Origin: Halichondria panicea
Taxonomy: Eukaryota; Porifera; Demospongiae; Suberitida; Halichondriidae
Assembly (NCBI RefSeq): GCF_963675165.1
Contig: NC_087389.1
Location: 4,758,620-4,822,619 of the forward strand
DNA: 64,000 nucleotides
Direction: 5' to 3'
Position numbers and translations under genes: made by a program. Numbering within the stretch: position 1 is the first letter of the stretch; the number at the start of each line of letters is the position of its first letter. The notes beneath the pieces were generated by a model. The model was not told where the DNA came from, searched no databases, and saw only the letters and a program-made list of their open reading frames with translations. Shown here in pieces: positions 12,714-23,865 of this stretch.

Positions 12714-13595
12714 TTAATTGACTGTGCCAACTTTGTTGTACTTCATCCTCTTTGATGTAGGAGCATAATCATCTTGATTAGAGCGTTTCCTCTTTCGTGT
12801 GGGGTTGTTGTGAACCTTGTACCTCTGAATAGCGGTTTCCTTTGACTCAGTGGGCTTGATGCAGGGCATTTCTTGTTTAGAAAGCTTCTGGGCTATAGGT
12901 TTTGCAATTTTTGCTACCAGATCATCTATTGGTACAATGTGCTCAGTAAGCCGATTGAAAGGGAAATCAGGATGAGCAATAATCTCCTTCAACTGTTTGA
13001 CATCCCTCATTGCATCATGAGTATCTTTATCATTGTACGGTGTAATTCCAAACAGTTTGCGGTGTACTGTTTGCCTTTGCAAATTCTTACAAGTGGCTAG
13101 TTTTTGTCCAAGAGGATCTTTTGTATCTTTAGCAATTTTCCTTATCAGTGGTAGAGCATCTGAGAAGATGAGAGTGCGTTCCTCTATGGTCATTGAAATC
13201 CCACAGTCAATAAAAGCCTTTATGAGAAAGGGAGCATCATGTCCCTTGCTATTGTAACCAATGAGAAGAATTGTAGATCCAGGCTCAGAGTTGGTGTTTA
13301 GGAAAGCAACAAGGTCAGAAATAGCCTGAGACTCACTAACAGTGTCCTCAACTTCCTGTTGATTAAGCAAGAGAATTGTCTTACCACCCCGACAGTCTGT
13401 AGTAAAACCACTTGTTTCACTGGCTTTGAAGTGAAATTCAGTGCTTGGTATGATGTACCGGTTAAAGCTGCTTGCACCTGTGTATGATAGAACACCTATT
13501 TGACAAATGTCTTGTTTCTTTGTTGGAGAGCAGCTGAAAAATCCAGTTGTTTCCAGATTGAATAAAAATATATAAATTTTATCAATTATTCCCAT
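12714..13595 (-). CDS. DnaQ-like (DEDDh) 3'-5' exonuclease-fold protein, copy 1, altered active site
   Basis: Single exon, 293 aa from the ATG at 13595 (MGIIDKIYIFLF); the longer frame to 13703 adds 36 residues without family similarity. Exo I is FNLETTG at about residue 13, where active DEDD enzymes have FDLETTG. Exo II is GYNSKGHDAPFL and Exo III is THDAMRDVKQL, keeping the expected His and Asp. The C-terminus is basic (RKRKRSNQDD and KRMKYNK), a likely bipartite nuclear signal. The family includes PML/TREX-like exonuclease domains and transposon-associated relatives. With the first metal-binding Asp replaced by Asn, activity may be reduced or lost; that is inference. A paralogue lies at 15479-16384. 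Confidence 0.75.
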   Translation of the reverse strand: MGIIDKIYIFLFNLETTGFFSCSPTKKQDICQIGVLSYTGASSFNRYIIPSTEFHFKASETSGFTTDCRGGKTILLLNQQEVEDTVSESQAISDLVAFLNTNSEPGSTILLIGYNSKGHDAPFLIKAFIDCGISMTIEERTLIFSDALPLIRKIAKDTKDPLGQKLATCKNLQRQTVHRKLFGITPYNDKDTHDAMRDVKQLKEIIAHPDFPFNRLTEHIVPIDDLVAKIAKPIAQKLSKQEMPCIKPTESKETAIQRYKVHNNPTRKRKRSNQDDYAPTSKRMKYNKVGTVN

Positions 13596-13739
13596 TGTAG
13601 TAGAAGTATCCTGTGTGTATGCATGTGTATATATGTAATGAGATGTGAAACCTTCCCTGCATGGAGTCCAACAATCATGCAATTGCAAAGATTGTCCATG
13701 CATTAAAGAACAGGAAAGTGAATTTAAATATGGTATATA

Positions 13740-15470
13740 AATTACAACCTATTTTGAGTGAGGCATATATAAGGAGGCACATTGAACGATCCTCAGACCT
13801 AGAGATACACTCAAGGTGTGTTATGAAGCCATAATTGACCATTTAACAAGTTCCAGGACCATTCTCAGATCTCAGACTTTAACAGTATATATCGTATAAT
13901 TATAACTAGAAAATTAGGCGGGTATCGCTATTTAAACCGATTTAGTGTTTAGTATTATTAAACTAACACATGCATGCCCTTGGTGACGCCCACATACAGA
14001 GCATGTACGGTGATTATAAAAAATGAATGGTTACTATAATTATAGCATACATACATGCATGCATGCACTGTTGGTCACTGGATTCTCCTCAAGAAAAAGC
14101 GTGAAAAAAGCTAATATTGCATTTTGATATCTGTAGATTCGATCAGAGTGGCTTGGCTAATGCAGTGACGAATGAATTGTCTGTATAGCACAATTTACAA
14201 GTATAAGTGCATAGCATATACCAGTTTACCGCAATAAGGAAGCCATAATTTACCACATAACTTAATTCTAGGACCATTCTCAGATCTCAAAATGTAACAG
14301 TCAGGGTTTCATCTAGTGGGGGGGACAGGAATGAAGCTTCCCCATAGAATAATGACATCATCACAGACAGTATATAACTAGATCTACTGTGATGCACTAG
14401 TATGTAATAAGGGGTGTGGTCAACAAATGTGGGAGTGCTAAAAAATGTACGGCGTGCGCAATTAACCTCCCTCCCCAACTTTTAATCCTATAGATGAAAC
14501 CCTGACAGTATACCAAATAGAAAATTTGGCAGGTACTATAATTATTTGGTAAAATAAATTGCATGACTTGGCGTTTTCTACGTGACTATATAATTATGTG
14601 AAAACCTGAGGCCATACCATTTCCCCAGGAGTCAAGCATAAGGGAGGTACACTGGACGGACCCTAATCCATATTGTCCAGGACCTTGAGTGGTTGACACT
14701 CTTGCCTGATCCTGAATTGCTAGCTAGTTACATGTATAATTATACATAACGGCATTAATTTGATTGTTCATAATAATAATGGAATTAAGCTATAGCTAGT
14801 ATATAACACATGTATGCCCTTGGTGACGCCCACATACAGAGTACGTACCGTGATTGGAAAAAACGGTACTATAGCAGTACACTGCTGTTGGTAGATACGT
14901 CACTAAATAGAAAAGAAAATGAAAAGCTAATTATTTCTAGTGCATCTTAACAATGTCATCTAAATCTCGATCCCAGAGTGCATGCATGCATGGCTTGGCT
15001 TATTGGGTGGAGTCTAACCAACTGCGTACGGTTGGGCACCACTGCAATGTCAGGTTTTGTTCCTGCTGCAGAAATTTTGCAACCCAATCAGATTGCAGAG
15101 TTCAAGTGCTGAAGGCGTGAGTCAGTAACTATAGTAAACGGTTGCACGCCCTATTTGAGCTCCCTACCGAATAGCTATTTCCTGGACAAAGCTTCACTGT
15201 GCCGATTACCTACTATCATGGTAGGATCTTTGACCAGCCATAAAATGCTATGTTTAAACAACGTGCTAAACCCACATTATTTTGCTGTGTTTCCATCCAC
15301 ACCTATATATGCACAGCAAAGAAGCTTGCTCATTAGCTTTGACATTGAAAACACACTCGCACTAAAGAGTTCTTACACTACATATCAGCTACGAATATAA
15401 ATAATTATAAGCAATTAGGTCTTATATACGAAAGTATATACTATTTCTAGGCATTGTGTAGCTTTTATAA
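13740..15470. repeat. Duplicated flank between the two exonuclease genes
   Basis: A block containing CCTTGGTGACGCCCAC followed by a GTGATT motif recurs at about 13978, 14818 and 16833. A second block with GGGAGGTACACTGGACGGAC recurs at 14643, 16661 and, as a variant, 17564. A third motif, CCATTCTCAGATCTCA, occurs at about 13859 and 14272. The units indicate at least three rounds of local duplication, while only two genes remain. No further gene is supported. Confidence 0.65.
14641..14692. repeat. Short inverted-repeat element (CTGGACGGAC family)
   Basis: The unit reads GGGAGGTACACTGGACGGAC, then CCTAATCCAT, then GTCCAGGACCTTGAGTG; CTGGAC and GTCCAG pair. Similar copies lie at about 16659-16707 and 17562-17611 (plus) and at about 20640-20692 and 20817-20865 (inverted). 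It is probably a small MITE; no coding content. Confidence 0.6.
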
Positions 15471-15478
15471 GTATCAGT

Positions 15479-16384
15479 TCATTCAATTAATTGACTATAT
15501 GCCAAAGGCTTGTCAGCTTTTCCGTGTCTCATCTTTTTTGATGTCCTAAGAGCATCATTTTCTATCTCCTGACTAGAACTTTTTCTCTTTTTAGAAGGGT
15601 TGTAAACCTCCTGCTTCTGAATAGCTGTTTTCTCTGCCTCATTGGGTTTGGGGGGCAGATGTGTAGAAAGCTCCTGGGCTATAGGCTTTGTAGTTTTGGC
15701 TACCAAGTCATCTGTTGATCCAATGTGTTTAATAATTAGCCGATTGAAAGGGAAATCAGAATGAGTAATGATATCTCTCAGCTGTTCAACATCCCTCATT
15801 GCATCGTGGGTTTCTGCATCATTGCATGATGTTTTTCCAAACATCTTGCGGTGAACTGTTTGTCTCTTCCTATTCTCACAAGAAGACAGTTTTTGTCCAA
15901 GAGGGTCATGTATATCTTCAGCAACTTTCCATAGGGGTTGAAATGCATCTGAGGTGGTGAGAGTGCGTCCCTCTATGACCATAGGAATTTTACAGTCATC
16001 AAAAGCATCTTTGAGAAAGGGAACGTCATGTTTGTCGCTGTAGTAACCAACAAGACAAATTGTAGACCCAGGCTCAGAATTGGTCTTTAGGAAATCAAGA
16101 AAGTCAGTAATCGCCTGAAACTTAGTAACAGTGTTCGTGACTTCCTGTTGCTTAAGAAGGAGAACGTTTTCGCCATTTTGATTGCTGCTAGAAAATCCAC
16201 TCACTGCAGTAGCCATGGGTTCAAAATCAATGCTTGGTACTACATAGCGGCAAAAGCGGATTGCATCTGGGTGTGATAGAACACCTATTTGACAAAAATC
16301 TTGCTTTTTCGTTTTTTGGTATAAGCCAGTTGTTTCCAAATTGAACAAAAAGACTTTAGCTTCCTCAATTGTTGCCATCGTCAT
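15479..16384 (-). CDS. DnaQ-like (DEDDh) 3'-5' exonuclease-fold protein, copy 2, altered active site
   Basis: Single exon, 301 aa (start MTMATIEEAKVFLF; the second Met is an equally possible start). It is clearly paralogous along its whole length to the protein encoded at 12714-13595. Exo I is FNLETTG, again with Asn for the first catalytic Asp. Exo II is GYYSDKHDVPFL, in which the Asn of copy 1 has become Tyr, and Exo III is THDAMRDVEQL. The C-terminal tail is basic (KKRKSSSQE, SKKMRHGK). Both copies are open despite clear divergence, which argues that the protein is under selection even if catalysis is impaired. Confidence 0.75.
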   Translation of the reverse strand: MTMATIEEAKVFLFNLETTGLYQKTKKQDFCQIGVLSHPDAIRFCRYVVPSIDFEPMATAVSGFSSSNQNGENVLLLKQQEVTNTVTKFQAITDFLDFLKTNSEPGSTICLVGYYSDKHDVPFLKDAFDDCKIPMVIEGRTLTTSDAFQPLWKVAEDIHDPLGQKLSSCENRKRQTVHRKMFGKTSCNDAETHDAMRDVEQLRDIITHSDFPFNRLIIKHIGSTDDLVAKTTKPIAQELSTHLPPKPNEAEKTAIQKQEVYNPSKKRKSSSQEIENDALRTSKKMRHGKADKPLAYSQLIE

Positions 16385-16389
16385 ATCGT

Positions 16390-19300
16390 ATCTATATAGA
16401 CAGTATTCTTAAGTTTTCTGTATAATTATGCTGTACATGCATGTGTAAAAGTGTAGCAGTTATTGGGACAGCCACAATAGATTACTATATATACGACCGT
16501 GTCGTAGATATAGTGGTTAGTTTTCACGTGTCAACTTTACTTGGCATTATATCTTTAGGAAAATGAAGGATGCATGGATTTAGTGATCTGATTGAAACCT
16601 AGCTGAGGCCCCTGGTCCCATGCACGTGCACATTTAAGCCATTCAGAACCAGGCATAAGGGAGGTACACTGGACGGACCCTATAATTATGTCCAGGACCT
16701 TAGAGTGGTTGACACTCTTGCCTGATCCTGAATTGCTAGCTATAGCTACACGTATACATACGGCTTGATGCAAATTAATTTGATTGTTCATAATAATAAT
16801 GGAATTAAGCTATAGTATAATTATAACACCCCCTTGGTGACGTCCACGTACAGAGCACGTACAGTGATTAGAAAAAACGGTACTATAGCACTTTTGGTAA
16901 ATACGTCACTGAATAGAAAAGATGAAAAGCTAATATCTAAATTCCTATAGTGCAATTTTGACAATGTCAACTAAATTCGACTTCAGAGTACATGGTTTGG
17001 CATGCATGCAGCCACAAATCATTCTTCTAAATACATGTGGTACTTATAATTATGCATGCATGTGGTCTATCCGTATTTAGAGTTATGCATATGCTATTTT
17101 GGTGATTGCGTTGCCAGGAAGTCCTTCTAAGAACTATTCTGGTCTGTAGCAACATGCAGAACTTGAGTTTCAGTTATCGTTATCACATACTTCCAGTTTC
17201 AGCTTTGTTGCAAGCCATGCGGCATTATAATTATTATATAGCTATAGATTGCTAGCTATATATATAGGTGCTATAGAATGTTGGGAGTTGTTGTGCTATG
17301 TAATAGTTTACTTTACACAATACGATAGACCTATATACAGGGCTAGCTGCAAGAGTGAGAAAATATAGCTGCAAAAGCTGCTGCCAAACCAGTTAATGCA
17401 CCGTTTTTGTACTTGCAACAGTGTATTGTATACTATAAACATGTAAGGTTATACAATGTATTATTATAATTAATGTTTACATCCTGCAAATAATTATATA
17501 TGCAATGCCACGACATGCCACGCCACGCAGTGTTATATATAGTCTATAGAATCAGGCATAAGGGAGGTACACTGAACGGACCCTAATCCATAATGTTCAG
17601 GACCTTGAGTGCATAGTCTATATATACACTCTTGGCTGATACTTATGACTATTTAGCTGGTGCATGTATTATAATAATTGCATTGCATGTCTGGTGTATT
17701 TATGCATATATAAGTATTAGTTTATTGCATGAGCATGCAATATCTGTCGTATTGCACAAATGGTTATGCAATACCGTATTTATCGGACAGCAACAAATAA
17801 TTATTTTGTGGAACACATGCAGAGAGCATGTGAAGTGTCCGAAATAATTAGAACTTGTTATAGCTTGTAAGCTATATAGTTAAGTTTAGTGTGCGACTGA
17901 ATAGTTGCACTAGCTAATCCTCAAAGCTATATCTACCTTGCAGCACTCTTACTGGCTGGCTACGTTGTTTGGAATGTATATAACTCAACTTTTCAAGGTA
18001 TTGTCCAGATATTTAGAACAAATGCAGTTAAAGCACCGGAGTGTCTGTTGTATTAGAACAACGAACATTTCCCAGGAGAGTGTCTGGGGATAATTATGCG
18101 TCTGGAAGTGTCCGATAACTTAGAAGATATATACGGTAACTGATTTGTTACGTGGGAGAAGCACAGTAACCAATAATGTCATTTAGTAAATGGACCTTAT
18201 ATGTATATATGCAGTGCTATATAATAATAGCTTTGCAGTATAATGAGATTCATACATTTTGCATTCCTTATTTTGATACCACATAAATGCAGGTTAGTTG
18301 TAACTTTCAAGCAAGCTTTCTGGCTGTGCAAAATTATTATGGCATATATTAATCGCACTGTGCATGGTCACTTGTTAGCTACGCACCATGTAATATGCCG
18401 TATATATTTGCACTGTTGTTTCTTTGATGTTTGCTCAAACAGTCATATGCAACAAAGTATACTATAAATACTAAAAATTTCTGCGAATGAGAGTAAAATC
18501 GCACTATATACTCGCAGATAATTGGAAATTGCATTTCAGCATTATTTTTGCAACTTGAGCAAGAATTAGCAGAATTTAATAACAGCAAAATGAGCTAAAC
18601 AGTCTACCTGTGAAAATATTTCACCTTAAGGTACTCACTTCAACATTCAATACAGCTGTAACATTACCTTGTGTCCAACAAATAAGTATATCAGTGCTAT
18701 GGCTAAAGTTGGTTAAAGTTGCATATGGTTCTCACTTGAAGGAAACTTGAGGTGTCTAACTGTTATGATAAGTGCATGGACAGGGATCCTTTTTATAGAA
18801 AAGTGTTGTTGTTGCAATTTAGTCACACTGTAATAGGTACTTTACCTGGGACATTCCCATTCTCTATGGGGGCCTATCCCTGGGAGTTTTTTTTTTGTTG
18901 TTGACACTTGTCTACACTATAATTCCCTGGGATTCTCCCCAAACATGCAGTATAATGAACAACACCTGTGCATGTTTGGGGAGAGTCCCAGGGAATGGCC
19001 TGAGATAGATTGGGGAGAATCCCAGGGGATGGCCAGAGATAGATTGGGGAGAGTCCCAGGGGGTGGCCTGAGATTTACATGAATGCAGCATGCCTATAAA
19101 AAGAATCAGCAAACTCATTTGAGCTAAACTATAGGTCAAGTGAAGTTGATGCTCATTGCATAAGACTCAACACCAGAATTAAAGGTGAGAACTTCATTGT
19201 ATATAATAGCAAATTCTAGGATTAGGCCCTTCAAACTTAATTACTAATTATTTCACAAACTTTTCAGCATCTTTTCCCTCTTAACAAATTAGCGTTAGTT

Positions 19301-19600
19301 TTGTCGCACAACATCCGTGAAACATGCATGCATGCAATTGTAAATAATGTTTTGTGGCGTGGCGACATAATTTTATGTTCACATGTAATTTGTTTGCGTT
19401 TTCACTGTTTACTCATTTTGCTGGTATTAAATTTGCTAAATCCTAGCTGCTCAAGTTGTGAAATTAATGTGATTCATAGCGTTTCTAATTACTCGCAAAT
19501 GGTTTTCATTGCATTTCCGCAAGTACAAATGTTTGCAATTTTACTCCCATTTGCAGAAATAGCAGAAATTAATACTCGCAAACACTATACTCAGAAGCCA
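16390..19600. other. Gene-poor stretch, mostly AT-rich repeats
   Basis: No coding sequence is supported. It contains the third copy of the exonuclease-flank repeat (16830-17000), a CTGGACGGAC unit (17562-17611), and many TATAATTAT and CATGCATG runs. A tandem array of about 34 bp per unit lies at 18978-19075 (three units starting TGGGGAGA), with a fragment in inverse orientation just upstream at 18920-18945. Confidence 0.5.
18920..19075. repeat. Three-unit 34-bp tandem repeat with an inverted fragment
   Basis: The units run TGGGGAGAGTCCCAGG followed by a GATGGCC or AATGGCC core and GAGATAGAT. An inverted fragment (CCTGGGATTCTCCCCA) lies about 40 bp upstream, so the region can form a stem. Function unknown. 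Confidence 0.6.
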
Positions 19601-19604
19601 CTAA

Positions 19605-20365
19605 TATGGTGGCCCTGACTATTTCGCGTTTGCGGTTCATTTCGCAGTTCAACTACGCTTCTGCAGTTCGCTTTTGCAGTTTGCTTTTGCAGTTCGCTTT
19701 TCACTTTTTGCAGTTCCCTTTTGCAGTTCCCTTCTGCAATTTGCTTTTGCATCTGCAGTTCGCTTTTGCAGTTGCTCAATCACAATAATCACGTGACATC
19801 ACATGTGCTTCCAATTCAACATCATTTTACATGCAGCATTAAGTGAAGAGGTACTGTACATAGTATAGCACTGACCTAGAATTAAGCAAGCCTGTAGAAA
19901 CAGGTTACCATGCATAATAAACAACAATAGATACGTATGTTTGTTGCAACGCTTCTATAATAAGAAACAGGCAAGAGAATAATTATGCTGTCTGTGTTTG
20001 AACGATTATTTTGTAGGGTCTCCACGAGTGAAAATATTTCATCCGTTGAAATAGGGTATTCAATATCTGCATACAACCTATTATATTACCCTACCGTTGA
20101 GTTGTTGTGTAGATAAATGTGCCGTGATAAACGTTAAACACAGACAGACAGACACAGCAGAGATATTAGGCTGAGAGTACAGCTATAGCTAGGCATAATT
20201 ATTCTCTTGCCTGTTTCTTACTAAAGCACATGTGATGTCACGTGATTATTATGGTTAGACATGCAACTGCTGCAAAAGCAAACTGCAGAAGCGAACTGCA
20301 AAAGCGAACTGCAAAATGAACCACAAACGCAAAATGGAGTAGGTGTATACCTCAGGGCTACCGTA
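19605..20365. mobile_element. Foldback DNA element, copy 2 of the TACGGTGGCCCTGA family
   Basis: It starts TATGGTGGCCCTGA and ends TCAGGGCTACCGTA. The direct repeat CACTAA flanks it (19599-19604, 20366-20371). Both subterminal zones are arrays of GCAGTTCGCTTTT-type units (19630-19780 and the inverse at 20262-20335), followed by a further inverted match around TCACGTGACATCACATGTGC. There is no open frame beyond the repeat by-products. Confidence 0.88.
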
Positions 20366-20886
20366 CACTAAACCAGAAAGTTTAGACTCCGCTTCGTGGT
20401 TTAGTGAGTAGTCAGTATAGTCAGCACTCATTTCAACAAGTGGGACATAAGTCCAAAAGTAGATTTCATTTACACACAGTGCAACATGCGCACTGCAATA
20501 TTGCAATATATGGATGTAGTGATGCACCATGCATGCCATATACAGAGCACTGGATTGCTGCCCATGCATGCACTCACTGGGAAACAACAGGTTTTAGTGA
20601 GATCCAAAAGTCATCAGGCAATAATGTATAAACATACACTAAGGTCCTGGACATTATGGATTAGGGTCCGTCCAGTGTGCCTCCCTTACGCCTGATGATA
20701 GACCATGCATGCATACCTGATTGCATTCAGGTTGTACACCATCTGAGACATAATTATATATATAGTCCAGACTGATTGTGCATACTGATAGGAAGGCGAG
20801 TGCATGTATAGACCATGCAAGGTCCTGGACAAGTCCGTCCAGTGTGCCTCTCTTGTGCCTCTCTTATGCTTGACGCTAGAGAAACT

Positions 20887-21617
20887 TACAGTGGCCCTCC
20901 TAGTTGATAGTTCATACTTGATAGTTCAAATGCGTAGTTGGTAGTTCGCAGTTGCTACTTGATAGTTCAAATGCGTAGTTGGTAGTTCGCAGTTGCTACT
21001 TGATAGTTCAAACGTGTAGTTGGTAGTTCGCATGCAGTTGCTAATTGATAGTTCAAACGCGTAGTTAGCAGTTGGCAGTTGGTAGTTGGCAGTTAGTAGT
21101 TCGCAGTTGCCAACTGCCAACTGGCCAACTACCAACTGGCCAACTGCCAACTACCAACTGCCAACTGGCCAACTGCCAACTACCAACTATACCAACTGGC
21201 CAACTGGCCAACTGCCAACTGCCAACGGGCCGGCCCAACTGCCACTGCCAACTACCAACTATACCAACTGCCAACTGCCAACTACCAACTATATACCAAT
21301 TGGCCAACTGCCAACTACCAACTATACCAACTGGCCAACTGGCCAACTGGCCAACTGCCAACTGCCAACTGGCCAAGTGCCAACTACCAACTACCAACTA
21401 CTAACTGCCAACTGGCCAACTGCCAACTACCAACTGGCCAATTGGCCAACTGCCAACTGCACCAACTACCAACTGGCCAACTACCAACTACCAACTGGCC
21501 AACTGCCAACTGGCCAACTGCCAACTGCCAACTACCAACTACCAACTACCAACTGGCCAACTGCCAACTGCCAACTACCAACTACCAACTATAGGAGTAG
21601 CACTCAGGGCAACCATA
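20887..21617. mobile_element. Foldback DNA element, copy 3 of the TACGGTGGCCCTGA family
   Basis: The left end is TACAGTGGCCCTCCTAG and the right end CTCAGGGCAACCATA. The direct repeat GAAACT (20881-20886 and 21618-21623) proves the boundaries. Almost the whole interior is minisatellite built on the motif AGTTGG / CCAACT. The unit TTGATAGTTCAAACGCGTAG repeats at the left end. Confidence 0.85.
21060..21595. repeat. CCAACTG/CCAACTA minisatellite with an orientation switch
   Basis: About 480 bp of 7-8-bp units (CCAACTG, CCAACTA, GGCCAACT) in irregular order. Upstream of about 21110 the same units run in the opposite direction (AGTTGGCAGTTGG), so the array is partly palindromic. Long frames on both strands here (repeats of QLPTGQLPTANW type) reflect repetition, not genes. 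Confidence 0.9.
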
Positions 21618-22466
21618 GAAACTAGAGCACTGCAGTGCAAACCCTCGGCGTTAATTTGGAGTTTAGGGCATGCATGGGTACCGGGAAGATTAGCTCAGAG
21701 GAGGAATGTCAAGGCCAAAAAGACATTAATAATTAACTTCTCCTCTGAGATTAGCTTCGAGTGAAAAGGTGCACCGCGAGTGCTGGTGCCTTGGTGCATG
21801 TGTATATTACTTTAATATTGCTATTGAATACACAGATATCACAATGAACGTGTTTGTATTAATTTTGCAGGCTAATTCAAGAGGGGATGATCCACCATGA
21901 TTGATGAAAGAATGCTAAAATATTAATGGCTGCTGCATCAGTTTAGTATAGAGCCATAACTGCAGATCTCTTCTCATTCTTGCAGCTACCAATAGAGCTA
22001 GCGTTTTATAGTAAGTACAGAGTAGAGAGTAGCGACCACAATACAATGAAAATGTGGCGCATGCACAAATAACTACTATGGTAGTGGTTTGCCTATATAC
22101 CATTATAAAAGCGAAAACTCGACCTGGGAGAGGTAGTACCTTGATTGCGCATGCGCACCGAGGCTTTGTTAATTTTGATTGCGGTCAATGATGTACTATA
22201 TATACTGTATTTTGTGAAAACACTAGTCTAATGTGAAAGACTGCTCAGGTGCCAATCTTTATTCATAGTGAGTGTGCAATTAATGCCATCTCCATGCAAT
22301 CTATAAGTTTAGCTTTGGTTTTAATGCGCAAATAGATAATTATAATAGTCTATAGTTTTTGCAGCTTGATACTTGTAAGCAAAAATAACAGAAACATTTT
22401 GCTTTATGAAATGCAGGTCGCTTCAACAACTTCTTCTGTGACCAGTTGCTTCTGCTATCTTTTGTG

Positions 22467-23576
22467 ATGGCTAAGAAGAGACCACGTGAAGTTACAGATT
22501 TTGATGCGATTGGAGATGAATTGATCCCGAGTGCAACAGTTCGTTGTGTTTTAACTTCTCTGTCACCCATCAAGAAAGGAAGAAAGTGCAAGTATTTTGA
22601 TGGCAGCGCTACAGATGGAAAAACAAGACGTCGACTTTTGTCGTTTTCAGAGAGTCAGCTGGAGTTGTTGCAGAAGTTCAAAAGAGCCAAAGAGACGGTA
22701 GAGCTCAGAGACTGTCAAGTGAAGCGAGGAATAAGAGGAGACCAGATGGAAATTGTGCTGAAGTCAAACACTGAAATCGCGCGTTGCTCAAAACAGCTGG
22801 ACAGCAGCAACATTGACTTTGATGATGGTGTCGTTCCCGAAGTACCTGTTTCGGCCTTTGAAGGAAAATGTGTTTATGATGTGGTGAGTGTTCGTGCGAA
22901 AGTGCACACAGTCTATGAACGAGAGATTCTTGATGACGGTAAAGTCAAGCAAGATATTTGTATTTCTGACGCCAGTGGTGCTGGAAGAGTGACGGTGTGG
23001 GGATCTCATGTTGGAACAATGGCCGTAGGAGACAGCTATTTGCTTTCAGGTTTCATTGTCAAAGAGTTCCGTGGAAACAAGTATCTCAGCATGCGTAAAG
23101 AAGGATCGAACATAGAGAAAATTGATGATGTTGGAGCAGTGATGAACGTTGATGAAACCAATGTTAACATAGGTGGATCAATAAGGAATGCTAGAATTGT
23201 TTGTGTGATGGAGTTTGTATCTAGGAAGGTGTGTATTGTCTGCTATAGTTATGTTGAACCTGGTCCTGGTAGTCCACCAGTTCATGGACGCTGTTTGACT
23301 TGCAATGTGGCTCAGCGGTATGATTGTTGTTCTAGTTCTCTGTTTGCGAAGCTGATGTTTAAAGTTGATGGAGGAGAATGCGTTACTCTCAATGCTAATG
23401 CTTACATCCTGCGGAGTCTTCTTGGAATATCAGAGAAAGATGTTGCAGACGAGCTGTCGATACTGAGTGTTCCAAAATTTGAATCGGTTTCGTTCAATGG
23501 ACAGGATACAATGACAGATTTTAAGTTTGAATCTGAAACTGAAGAAGCAGAAGTGAAACAAAAGACATCTGTATAA
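22467..23576 (+). CDS. RPA-like single-strand DNA-binding protein with multiple OB folds
   Basis: Single exon, 369 aa from the ATG at 22467 (MAKKRPREV), chosen because GTGATGG is a good initiation context; an in-frame ATG at 22446 adds seven residues. A first OB-like segment spans about residues 15-105 (SPIKKGRKCKYFDG), a second about 130-225 (QDICISDASGAGRVTVWG), and a third has a CIVC...CLTC pair like the zinc site of the RPA70 C-domain (about 245-300). The order resembles replication protein A subunit 1 without its N-terminal protein-binding domain. I recall similar intronless proteins as multicopy, possibly transposon-related families in marine invertebrates; that is recollection, not a search result. 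Codon use is less AT-biased than the flanking DNA. Confidence 0.7.
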   Translation: MAKKRPREVTDFDAIGDELIPSATVRCVLTSLSPIKKGRKCKYFDGSATDGKTRRRLLSFSESQLELLQKFKRAKETVELRDCQVKRGIRGDQMEIVLKSNTEIARCSKQLDSSNIDFDDGVVPEVPVSAFEGKCVYDVVSVRAKVHTVYEREILDDGKVKQDICISDASGAGRVTVWGSHVGTMAVGDSYLLSGFIVKEFRGNKYLSMRKEGSNIEKIDDVGAVMNVDETNVNIGGSIRNARIVCVMEFVSRKVCIVCYSYVEPGPGSPPVHGRCLTCNVAQRYDCCSSSLFAKLMFKVDGGECVTLNANAYILRSLLGISEKDVADELSILSVPKFESVSFNGQDTMTDFKFESETEEAEVKQKTSV

Positions 23577-23865
23577 ACGTTCGAATTAGATCTATAGTGA
23601 CTGAATTGTTTTAAGTACCGTGCATGTGCCATAATAATTATGTATGCATGGCCGTACAGATATAATTATTGTAGCTGCATGTTTGTGTTTCGTTGTACTT
23701 AACGTGGATTTCTATATACTTAAAATTGTGTAGACGTACTCAGGGTCGTAGACAGCGAGGGAGAAGGGGGGGCAGTTTCCCCCCTATAGCCTCGATCCCA
23801 GGCCGAGTTTTCGTTTTTATATAACAGTTAGGCGAACCTCAAAAGGTATTTAGTGTATACTCACA

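Noticed and set aside
18965-21595. Possible CRISPR-like or regularly spaced repeats
   Set aside because: Units are contiguous or irregular with no unique spacers, and the genome is eukaryotic.
21065-21625. Long frames on both strands with QLPTGQLPTANW-type repeats
   Set aside because: They are translations of the CCAACT minisatellite in all frames, not a protein.
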